DNA of 64,000 bases from Rhipidocladum racemiflorum (Eukaryota; Streptophyta; Magnoliopsida; Poales; Poaceae): assembly GCA_036346355.1 (NCBI GenBank), contig CM070576.1:15049558-15113557 (forward strand). Direction: 5' to 3'. Below are positions 47,755 through 57,899 of this stretch, piece after piece. Under the pieces are notes generated by a model. The model saw only the letters and a list, made by a program, of their open reading frames with translations. It did no database searches and had not been told where the DNA came from. The position numbers and the translations under genes were made by a program. Positions within the stretch are counted from its first letter, which is position 1; every line of letters begins with the position of its first letter.

Positions 47755-49425
47755 TCACTCCCTTTTGGCATCAAGACACCAAAAGGCGGAGGACACAGAA
47801 ATCACTCGCCGCCGCTTTCGCCGCCGACGCAGAGTACTGCGAGCCCTCGCTGCTAGGGTCATCTCCAGGAGCAGGCGGAGTAGATGAGGTGATGCCAAAA
47901 AGCTGATCTGCAGAGGTGGCATCACTACTCTCCTCAGAAGACCCGGAGGAGTCATTGGGAGAGACTACCTCACCCACGTGGCGCATTTAATGCCGCGGAT
48001 ATCCTCGACCATTCTTCTTGATCTCGCCGCCATCACTTTCGCTTAGTGGAGATGTCGCAGCAAAGGCGTAAGATGTGCTTCAACATCTTCTCAAGAGCGC
48101 CTGGGATCTCGTGATCGCTGCTCACCGGGATCGCAGGAGGGACAACAGAGCGAAGAGGTGCTAGAAGAGCGACTTCGCGCTGGGCCCGGGAGCAGTGTCC
48201 GGGAACGGCAGGAGCAGGAGCAGTAAGGAGGTCGAACCTTGTAGGAAAGGTGCTCCACTTCTCTCGACTAACCTCGCACTCACTCACACCGTGATCAACG
48301 CTATCACGAAGGAGCGAGCCGCAACTAGCCATGTTGCTCACAAGATTCTCGCCTCATTGTCTCCTACAAGAAGTCCACAATATCAAAAGGGTGGGAGCTC
48401 TCAACCAAGGAGAAAAGCAAATTCCTACCATAGGAACTGACAGCGTATATCTCTCTTTGGGCCAAAGAGTGACCCAAGCCTGCTGAGAACGGGCAGAATC
48501 GGCTTGAGACCCTTGATGGTCCCAACAAAGGAAGTTGCCCGAGGTGTCATAAAGAGCCTCTATCTGCTCAGGAGTCAAGACCTTGTTAGTATGCAGCTTG
48601 GGACTATCGTTGTACCTGAGGTTTAGCACACGGGCAAACCTCTTCTTGGTAGCCACATACCAAACTCTGTCGGTCATCCACCAAATGGCTTCCTCATTCT
48701 TGTCAAAGTACAAGGTGGCATAAAACTGCATGATAATCTCATCGCTCCACCATACTTGTAAGCCATAAGGTTCTTGACTTGATGCAGCTCACAACCGAAT
48801 GATCTCAAGTGAAAATTGGATTGCCACCGCGCCATGTACTCCCAATCAATGGTCTTCATGCGGACCATCGGGTGCTCAAGCCGGGTATAGGACCGCCTCA
48901 TAGTAGTTCGATTGAAACCGGTTCCAAAACCGGCGGTCCACATACTCGCCCCGAGTAGTGCTCAAGAGGATCTTCCTTTCGTGTTCAACAATGGCTTTAC
49001 TCCTTTCCAGATCCCGTCCGTAATCGCTATCCTCATTGGTTTTACTGACGAAGGATAGTTCCACAAGGGCTTGGCCTTGACCAGAGGACCAATGAATCGC
49101 CTTAAGCCCAAATTCACTCCTCTTCGATCACGTAAGTCCTGCATGAGTATCACGGGGTGCTCATCCCGATCAGGAGCAGCATCGAGGTGGAGGAGATCAA
49201 TAGGAGCCAAGCCGGTGCTAGCCGGCCTCGAGGTCCGGAGGAGGGCCGCTTGCCACTCCAATTCTCGCTTCTTCCGTGGAGGCGTGAGGAGAAGAGGTGG
49301 GAGGTGAGCCTTGAGCAGATCACCGCCACCCGAGGCTCATGGAGGAGGATCACTCTCCACCGAGGTCTTCCAAGAGGAACGCCGCCACCGGATGTCCCCC
49401 CGAGAAGGATCCATCTCGACTGCAT
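47755..49425 (-). pseudogene. Degenerate extra ORF downstream of Copia pol
   Basis: Overlapping minus-strand fragments in shifting frames (49150-49425, 48962-49261, 48876-49064, 48674-48943, 48354-48731, 48033-48341, 47755-47986) form one former reading frame. Recognisable pieces include ERSKAIVEHERKILLSTTRG, VDRRFWNRFQSNYYEAVLYP, VKNLMAYKYG and MQFYATLYFD, then IWWMTDRVWYVATKKRFARV. The middle resembles the putative plant transposon protein domain found in several plant elements. It occupies the site of the envelope-like gene in Sireviruses, but I see no membrane segment or envelope feature. Function unknown. Confidence 0.55.
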
Positions 49426-50478
49426 AAAACGATACAGTAAATATTAGCGCGAGGCGACTTGAATTTTAGCGTTAAAGCATTCTCGCCGAGGCATCCAACC
49501 CGAAGAGTCCAGATAAATTGTCCAGATATCTCGATTGCATCCGAGACTCGGACAAATCGTCCGGATACTCTGACCAACTCGAGACTCCGACCAAAAGTCC
49601 TGATACTTTGGATGCGCCTAACATGCGCACGGGCGTAAGTCAAAAATGAGGGAATCCAACCCGCAAAATGACAAGAAATGAATCTAGATTGCCACAAGTA
49701 AGTAGGAATGAAGTCGAGGGCACAATCTAGCAAAGAATTTCATGGGAATAGGGCACTGATTGAACTTACTCTCAAATGATTTGAACAAATCAAGCACGTG
49801 GGGTAAGTTAGGAGATCGATTCTCCGATTCTTGAGGGCCAAAGGAATAGAAACCACATCCCCTAGAAAATAGGAGACAAAATGAGAGGCTCTAAGATGAG
49901 AAACTAAACCAATCCCTGAGAAGAGAGGGTTAGGGGCAAAGGTTTTCACCGAGATCTCCAAACCGAGGGAGAGGAGGAGTCCACGAACCCTTGGAGATGG
50001 AGATGAGGGGAGGAGAAACCGCCCTAGCCTAGAGGAGATCACAGGAGAGGGAGAGACGCACGGTGGGAATAGGATAGAAAAGAAACCGCGCGAGATTAGG
50101 GGGACTTAAACCGTCCGTCCCAACCCGGAGACTCCGGACTCTCAGTCCGGATACTCCGGTAACTCGAGACTCCGGTTTAACGCTCTGATACTCCGATAGA
50201 CCGGAGACTCCGGCTTAAAACCACGGATACCCGGGTTCTCCACCGGGAAGAAAAGGAATTTTTCAAGGAAAGCTTCGAGACCATGAGAGAGATAGGAAGG
50301 AATCCTAGGGCATCCATCCACCATGTGACTAGCTAACAAACAAGCAATCAGACTATAGTCACATAGTGATGATGCGATCCTAAGATCAAGAGCCAATAAC
50401 ACAAGATAAATTTAGAGAAGAAGATAAATAAAGTTTTGAAATTCACTTTTCATTCAACACACAATATGTGAGCATTCC
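49426..50478 (-). other. Non-coding stretch between Copia pol and the extra ORF
   Basis: It contains no convincing frame on the element strand. It is dotted with CCGGA-type palindromic words at about 49490-49620 and 50120-50230, like those in the LTRs. Confidence 0.6.
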
Positions 50479-51133
50479 TCAAGACACATTACGAGAATCT
50501 AAAATATTTAGACCACTCCTCAACTCGCAAAAACTTTTCTCATCAAGGGGCTTGGTAAATATATCGGCTAATTGATCATTTGAGCTCACATGTTGATATC
50601 AATTTCACCTTTGGTTGCGTGATCTCGTAGGGAAATGATGGCGAATATCTATGTGTTTTGTACGGAGTGTTGGACAGATTGTTGGCAATTTTATGGCACT
50701 CTCATTGTCACACAATAGTGGAACACTCTTGTTGGAAAGGCCATAATCACTGTGGTTTGTCTCATCCAAAGTAGTTGGGCACAACAACTCCCGCCGCCTA
50801 TGTATTCGGCTTCGGCAAAGGGGATAGGGCTACGGAATTTTGTTTCTGGAAGACCACGAGACTAGAGACCTACCCAAGAATTGGCAAGTCCCCGAGGTAC
50901 TCTTCCTATCCACTTTACAAACGCATAATCCGTGATCGAATAGCCAACTAATTCAAAGGAAGATCCTTTCGATACCAAAGTCCAAAATGAGGAGTATGCA
51001 CTAAGTATCTTAAAATTCTCTTAACGGCCACCATGTGGCACTCTTTAGGAGCGGCTTGAAAACGTGCACACATACAAACACTAAGCATGATATCGGGCCT
51101 AGATGCACAAAGGTAAAGAAGAGAACTGATCAT
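50479..51133 (-). pseudogene. Copia RNase H
   Basis: Blocks read right to left are LLYLCASRPDIMLSVCMCAR, KRILRYLVHTPHFGLWY (50948-51133), then PLLCDNESAIKL and RTKHIDIRHHF (50605-50787). The end is LADIFTKPLDEK and CELRSGLNILDS before the stop TGA at 50479-50481. The order and the C-terminal signature are standard for Copia pol. Two frame changes separate the blocks. Confidence 0.82.
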
Positions 51134-52020
51134 CGAGCCGATATACCTTTGGATGACCTGGTTTACCTTCTTTGTCGAGGTCTAGATGCCCGCTGGCTTG
51201 CATAGGTGTCTTTATGGGCTTGGCATCCTCCATTCCGAACTTCTTGAGCATGTCCTTAATGTACTTGGTTTGACAGATGAAAGTTCCTTCCTTGAGTTGT
51301 TTGACTTGAAAGCCAAGGAAGAACTTCAACTCTCCCATCATGGACATCTCGAATCTTTTAGTCATTATCTTGCTAAACTCTTTACACAAATGTTCATTAG
51401 TAGGTCCAAATATGATGTCATCGACATATATTTGGCATACAAATAACTCATTATCAATATGTTTAGTAAAGAGAGTAGGGTCGGCCTTTCCGACTACAAA
51501 ACCTTGTCCAAGAAGGAAATCTCAGAACACTCGAACCAAGCTCTTGGTGCTTGCTTAAGTCCATAAAGGGCTTTGTGTAGGTAGTAGACGTGGGTCCGGT
51601 GTTTTGGATCTTCAAAGCCGGTGGTTGTTTCGACGAGACCATCTCTGAGAGAGGTCCATTTAAGAAGGCGCCTTCACGTCCATTTGATATAGCTTAAAAT
51701 CATGGTGAGTAGCAAAGGCAAGTAATATTCTAATAGATTCAAGCCTAGCTACCGGAGCATATGTTTCATCGAAATCCAAACCTTCGATTTGTGTGTACCC
51801 TTGAGCAACCAAGCGAGCTTTGTTCCTAGTCACGATCCCATTCTCGTCTTGCTTGTTTCGGAAGACCCATTTTGTGCCAATCACGTTTTGATTTGGTCTT
51901 TCGACAAGCTCCCAAACTTGATTTCTCTTGAAGTTGTTGAGCTCCTCTTGCATAGCCATCACCCAGCCGATCATCAAGTGCTTCTTCTACCTTAAGAGGC
52001 TCAAGAGAAGACACAAACGA
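51134..52020 (-). pseudogene. Copia reverse transcriptase
   Basis: The N-terminal part, MQEELNNFKRNQVWELVERP and GTKWVFRNKQDENG through YAPVARLESIRILLA, is at 51660-51977. The catalytic YVDD is encoded at 51417-51428, followed by MGELKFFLGFQVKQ (51099-51389). The domain copies the element RNA into cDNA. The catalytic motif is intact, but frameshifts between about 51440 and 51660 and near 51130 break the protein. Confidence 0.85.
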
Positions 52021-52399
52021 GTAAAATTCACAAAATTTGCAACTCGAGATCTAGTAGATACTCCCTTGTGAATGTCTCCGAGTATATTGTCGACCGGATG
52101 ATCCTGCTGAATATTTTGATGAACTCTGGGTGAGGTACGCTTGAATTTGAAGCTTGGATGGGTTCTTCATCTTGGGATGCTCGAACCATCTTGAGCTTGC
52201 TTGACGAGGAGGGAACGCCACTGAAAGATTCTATCCTGAGACTCGACCGCCCTGACACTCCGGTTGGGGTGCTCGGTGAGTTTCCAGATTTTGAGGTCTT
52301 ACCTCCCAATTGCCAATTTCTTGATAGCTTCACACAAAGGGTTCTTCCTCACAATCACAAAGACGATCAACTTGTTCTACTTGAGAACCGTTAGTCTCA

Positions 52400-53665
52400 T
52401 CAAAAGTTACGCCACGCGAGATTTCAACCACACCGTGGTATTGTTGAAAATTCGGTACGCATAAGCATTAGTCCCATAACCAAGTAAGAAACCTTCGTCT
52501 ACTTTAGGAGCAAATTTAGAGGACTTAGCTCTTTTGTTAAGTATATAACATTTACTCCCAAAGACTCGAAAGTAGGAGACATTTGGTTTCTTGCCGGTGA
52601 GCAACTCGTACGCCGTTTTCTTCAAGATCTTGTGGAGGTAGAGGCTGTTGAGCTGTGGCAAAGCGGTATTGATGGCTTCCGCCCAAAACCTGCCTTGAAA
52701 CCTTGTACTGCCAAGCATCGTCTCGCGCCATCTCGATGAGGGTTCGATTCTTCCTCTCGCCACCCCATTTTGTTGAGGAGAATAGGGAGCCGAGAATTCG
52801 TGGCTTGATTCCTTCTTCATCGAGAAACTCCTCCACACCAAAGTTTTTGAACTCGGTACCATTTATCGCCCGAATTCTCTTGATCTTCACTTCAAACTCG
52901 CTTTGAGCTCTTCTCATGAATTTCTTCAAAGTTACTTGACTTCTCCCTTGTCATGCAAGAAAAACACCCAAGTGAAGCGAGAAAATCATCAACAATTACT
53001 AGACCATACTTATTTCCCCGATGCTTATGTAGGCGACGGATCAAGAGATCCATATGAAGCATTTCCAACGGTCTTGAGGTCGCTATCACATTCTTGGCGG
53101 GATGGAAGGCACCAATTTGCTTGCCCGCTGACAAGCGCTACATACCCTATCTTTCTCAAAGACAACATTGGTTAGTCCAAGGATGTGGTTGCCTTTAATG
53201 AGTTTGTGAAGGTTCTCATACCAACATGGGCTAATCGGCGATGCCAAAGCCAACCCATGCTAGATTTAGCCATTAAACACGCTTTCAAGATTAAGTCTAT
53301 CCGTATTGAAGTTTACAAGATAGAGCTTACCCTTCAAACGCCCTTTTAAAGGCTATAGAACCATCAAGCCTCTTAATGACTTCACACCCTTTTCATTAAA
53401 CAAACAATTGGAGCCCGCGTCACACAATTGTGCAACGGACAACAAATTGGAGCTTAATGATTCGACAAGTAAAACATTACTTAAATGGAAATCATTTGAG
53501 ATAGAGATTTTACCCAAACCAATTACTTCTCATTTTCCATTGTCTCCAAAGACAATACTTTCGCTTATTTGATTCATTCACATCCAAGTGCGAACATTGC
53601 CTTTTCTCCTGGCCATGTGATGCGTGCAACCGCTTATCCAAAATCCAACTTGTTCCACCGAGACA
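52400..53665 (-). pseudogene. Copia protease active site and integrase
   Basis: At about 53600-53660 the protease motif (SGCTHHM) is present, but a one-base frameshift falls inside the DSG triad. The integrase zinc finger follows (WHRRLAHVGM at about 53205-53245, then C-x2-C). The core begins HMDL (52892-53134). The second catalytic position, normally D before NGTEF, reads as I (RAINGTEF, 52552-52929). The region with PYSPQQNGVA and the C-terminal part (FRVFGSKCYI, GFLLGY) is at 52407-52862. The element could not integrate with this protein as read. Confidence 0.8.
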
Positions 53666-54895
53666 TAGGCCTACAAAACGACATTTAGTTTTTTGCTCTT
53701 TGGTACCTAAACTTGGTTAGGTCCACACACGTTAGTAACAAGCGATTTTGGGACCCAAATAGAACGAACAAAAGGAGTATTTCTCGACTTACGCCCAATA
53801 TGATAAGCAACTACACGACTAAGGTTAGTCCTTTTAAGCACATAAGAAGCAAAGAACTCAAGTGAGCTTTGTGCTTGGATGTTCCTTCGCTTTTACAAAG
53901 TGAATGGGCTTGCTTAAAGGAGCAACAACAATGTTGCTCTTTGCCCTTTGGCGGAACATATCCAAGCCCTTGCCTCTTAGGATTACCTTGGCGCTACCGA
54001 GGTACTCCTCTAAACCTTTGCTTGCCTTGTAGGACTTTTTGAAGTCCATCTTCAAGCATCACCTTAAGCTTCTCATTTTCATGATCCAAGACTTTCAAAG
54101 TCTCACTGCTAGTAGCACAAGTAGCAATATCAACATTGTAGCATCTAGCTTAAACTGCTTCTTGTTGAAGGTAATGAAATATTGAGTTGTTGATTGAGGT
54201 AGAAGTTTATTCGAGAGATCAACAAGCTTCACTTCAAGAGCCTTGCAAGCATCCTTTGCTTTAGCAAGTTGCTCTAAGAGTGAAGCATTGGTGATCTCAA
54301 GACTAATTGTTTCATTTTTGGTCAAATTTGAGCTTTGACCAAGTCCTCATTCTTTTTCTTTTCAAAGGCTAAGCTCTTCTCTAGCTCATGGTTCTTCTCC
54401 TTTTCAAAATAAGGAGATCTTCTTGAGCTTCGAGAATAGCTTTCTTTGCTCAACAACCTCCTCCAATCTTTCAATATCCTTAAGTAGCAAATCTAATTTC
54501 TTAATATCAAAATCATTCATGGATTTAAATGCTACTTCCTCATCATCACTAGCATCATCGCAATCATCTAAGCTATAATCAACAATGGAATGACTAGGAC
54601 TCTTAGATGATGATACCTTGTGCCCCTTTGCCATAAGGCACATTGGAGCATCTTCATCTCCGTCGCTCAAGTTGTCGAAGAGGCTCTTCGACTTTGTCGA
54701 TGAGGTAGCAATGGCGACGGTGGCAAGTCCTCCTTCATTGTCGGAGTTGGACTCCTGACTGACTCGTAGTCGGAGTCGAGTTCCACTCCTTGCCGATGTA
54801 AGCTTGACCCTTGCCCTTGTACTTCTTGCTCTTGTCTTTGTCCTTCTTCCCAGACTTGTCTTTCTTGTACGGCTTTTCTTCCTTCTTTTCTTTGT
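53666..54895 (-). pseudogene. Gag-pol linker with coiled coil, Copia element
   Basis: Charged segments in three frames (53858-54055, 54095-54325, 54404-54937) include NASLLEQLAKAKDACKALEV and IKKLDLLLKDIERLEEVVE, which look coiled-coil, and an acidic stretch DDCDDASDDEEV. A long linker with coiled coils between the zinc knuckle and protease is a Sirevirus trait. No catalytic motif is present. Confidence 0.65.
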
Positions 54896-55797
54896 GCGGA
54901 CACTCTGCAATGAAATGGCCGGGTTCACCACACTCATAGCACTTTCTTGTCGAGTGTCTCCTCTTGACTTGTTGCCGGTTCTTGAATGCCTTCCGGCTTG
55001 TAGCCTTTCTTCTTCAAAAACTTATTGAATCATGTCACTAGAAGGGCCATGTCTTCATTTGTAAGCTGCCCATTTGATTCTTCTTCATCACTTGAACTTT
55101 CCTCTACTTCTTGAGCCACTTTGATGGCCTTCAAAGCGATGCCCTTCTTCTTGTCGACTTGAGCTCCTCCACCACTTCCGCTTCTGACCATCATCTCATC
55201 CATCATTAACCGCCAATCACGCCATGAGGAGTGAGAGTGTCGGGTTAGGCTCTGGCCATGGATGAGTTGAACTAGATTGCGGTTGGTGGGGTGATCACTC
55301 AGAGGATGATCTTGACAATAGCTTTGTCGGTGAGCCTGGTGCTTCCAAGTCCCTTGGCTTGATTTACTAGCACCATCAAGTTTATCAAACATCTTGGTGT
55401 AACACTCTCCTTCTTCCAAAGTGAATCGGCTTAATTCTCCAATGATAAGCTCGATCTTTGATTCACTGACACTTGACACTTTCATGTGTTACCATTAATC
55501 TTTCCCAAATGTCCTTGGCGCTGTCAAGGCCATCGACCCGCTTGAACTCTGAGTCGCCAAAGCATTGAACAAGGCATTGACGGCCAAGTCGCTGAAGTGT
55601 TGAGCTTTGTCTTCTTCTGAGGTGAGATTGTTGGGATTGGTGGGCTTGAAACCTGCTTCAACAATCTTCCAAATACAAGGATGAAGTGATCTCAAATGCA
55701 TCTTCATCTTGTGTTTCCATGCCGCATAGCGAGTGCCATCGAAATGAGGCGCCGCTGCACGAGACAGAGACATAAGATGAGGAGTTTGAGACTCCAA
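54896..55797 (-). pseudogene. Copia gag with zinc knuckle
   Basis: It starts at ATG 55797 (MESQTPHLMSLSRAAAP, then FDGTRYAAWKHKMKMHLRS), a typical Copia gag N-terminus. The core follows in 55030-55485 (IELIIGELSRFTLEEGE). A CCHC zinc knuckle, CYECGEPGHFIAEC, is encoded at about 54899-54946. Gag packages the RNA in virus-like particles. A frameshift near 55490 and another before the knuckle break it. Confidence 0.82.
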
Positions 55798-55927
55798 AAG
55801 AGGAATAATCTAAAGGAATTATAACCCCTATACCGAACCCGTGGCTTTCTTGGCCCTTGGTTTTGGTAATCTTTCTATTTCCGACATCTTTGATTCTCCA
55901 AGCGGTTAAGCCAAAATAAAGGAGATT

Positions 55928-55939
55928 TGGCTCGATACC
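55928..55939 (-). other. Primer-binding site of the Copia element
   Basis: The minus strand reads TGGTATCGAGCC, 2 nt from the LTR edge at 55942. It is complementary to initiator tRNA-Met. Confidence 0.9.
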
Positions 55940-55941
55940 AA

Positions 55942-57298
55942 TTGAAAGGACCAACGATGTCGCCAGAGGGGGTGAATAGGCGGATTAAACAATCGCAGCT
56001 GAATTAAATCTGGCCGAATCGTCAATCCGAGTCTCCGGCTTGTCCGAGTGTCCGCAGATTTTTATCCGGATAGTCCGGTTAGCCGCACGGAGCGCTGACT
56101 AAGATTACTCTAACGAGCACAATAAGAAGATAGCAAGAGCAACCTAGATCAAAAGCTAGTATGGATGTGAATTAAAGCTAAGCAAAGAGTTAGATTCAAG
56201 CTTTATAAGGACAAATTCACACAAGCTAGACTAGGAAGAAATCGAGAAAGAGAGGGACGCGATTTTTCACCGGTTCGATTCTTGAACCTACGCCTCCATT
56301 GAGGTGGCTCGGCCGCACTTGAGCCGGGTCTCTTTCAACCCGCTTTCCTCCCGGTGTTGCACAAATGCACTCACGGGCTTCACTTATTGTCTCTTTCCTT
56401 CTGAGGCTTAAACTCGCCACAAACGATCGGGCACACCACACGCTGGGCCGGGTGCTCCCGTGACTCCTAGCTGCCTAGGAGACCTTCAACCTCCAAGGGC
56501 AACAACACCACGAAGAATCGCTTGGAGGATGAACTAGTGCTCAAGAACTTGAAATGTATGCACTTAGCACTTTGCTTCTTCCTCTCCTCACCAAATTAGA
56601 TCAACAACCAAATCTAGAGGAGGGAGGAAGAGAGGGCTCTATTGAATGCTTGGAAGGTGTTAGAGATGGCTTGAATGCTGCTATGAATTAGCTCAATAGA
56701 GATTCTAGCCGCTGGAGGGGTGTGGTGGCTTTAAATACCCTTTTGAAAATCTAGCCGCTTGACTCTCTTGTACAAATCGAGACGGACAAATAACCTGATA
56801 TCTGGATGGTCCTGACTTCCAGACAAAATGTCCTGACACTCCGACACTCCGACTCTCTCGAATTCGAGTTTTGGCCAAAGGGGTTAACCCAGACTCGGAT
56901 AAAATGTCCGGATACTCCGATCGAGTCCGACATCGACAAAATGTCCTGACTCTCCGAGTTGAATGGCTCGTTGGAATTCCTGCTTTTGGAAAATGCAAGT
57001 ATTTGAGTGCTAATTTGTATGCAAGTTTTGACCTTGAGCACATGCACATCCTAAAAACGATTTTCCGTCAGATCCTCTTAATAGTACGGCTATCCTTAAG
57101 ACTCAAATTAAAATAAAAGTTACAAGTCTTCGTCTTGATGCCGTTTTCTTGAAATTTGAAGTACATATGAGCGACCAATGTCATTCCGAGCTTGTTGTGA
57201 TCTTGAGATCTGCATTATTCTTAATTGAAACATTAGATCTATTTAATTGTGTCATCATTAATCACCAAAATAAAATGAGGGGCCTAGATGCACTTTCA
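55942..57298 (-). repeat. 5' LTR of the Copia element
   Basis: It runs from TGAAAGGACCAACG to GATGCACTTTCA and is followed by the duplication AGTAC. It matches 46036-47380. A 34-bp stretch near 56613-56640 is absent from the 3' copy, and many CCGG-rich spots differ by small indels. Confidence 0.92.
56730..56738 (-). promoter_or_regulatory. TATA-like box of the Copia LTR (5' copy)
   Basis: The minus strand reads GTATTTAAA, conserved with 46830-46838. It is the likely promoter driving the element leftward. Confidence 0.55.
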
Positions 57299-57899
57299 AG
57301 TACTCAGCAAGTCTGGGAAATTATGCACAATGTAGGCTATCCAAAGATGGCTTAATATGGTTCTTTTGCATAAAGCCAAGTTTCATCACACCATACTTGT
57401 TAATAAGTTTCACAAAGCATATTTGAGCAATTCTTTTTAATAATTAAATTATGTAATATTGCAGCGAAGGTTCTAACCACCACTCACTAATATACATGCT
57501 CTATCCGCCACATTCCAAAAAGATCATGATTCAATCCATTCACGTGGCTCTATTTGTCACGGTTCACAAAATTAGGTTCCTTCCACCTACCTGGCTTTAG
57601 CCGCCAGAAGCACACCCGAGAGTTCTAACCGCTCTCGGATCCCAAAACAATCCATTGTTTAGTTTGAAATCAAAAACCAAAGTCTACCAAAGATGAAAGC
57701 ATTCAAAGAAGCTTTGCCTCTTGATCAGAGCACGGCTATTCGAATAGTTTTAACTCGCAGAGGTGTACAAACTTTTACCCACAAGACAGATATTCCCTTG
57801 ATGCCATGCAATTGACACACTTCCTTGGGTGTGCCGGCAGGGATATCCTGACAAGGCCTTTACAATGTATACGCCTAACCTGACCCACCCGCTGAGGTT
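57299..57899 (-). repeat. Family D LTR, right part
   Basis: It continues the LTR begun at 45676 beyond the Copia insertion. It was itself cut by element F at 57900. Bases from about 57320 to 57885 are alignable, inverted, with about 63155-63745. No coding sequence. Confidence 0.65.

Larger units (their letters stand above)
46036..57298 (-). mobile_element. Sirevirus-type Ty1/copia retrotransposon
   Basis: Paired LTRs (1345 and 1357 bp, starting TGAAAGTGCATCTAGGCCCC on the minus strand) flank gag, protease, integrase, RT and RNase H in the Copia order. A 3.1 kb region follows pol and contains an extra degenerate ORF. The PBS matches initiator tRNA-Met, and the PPT is AAAAAGGGGGAGAT. The target duplication is AGTAC/AGTAT. 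The long gag with zinc knuckle, the extra downstream ORF and the repeated CCGGA palindromes fit the Sirevirus group. The coding region carries several frameshifts. Confidence 0.88.
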
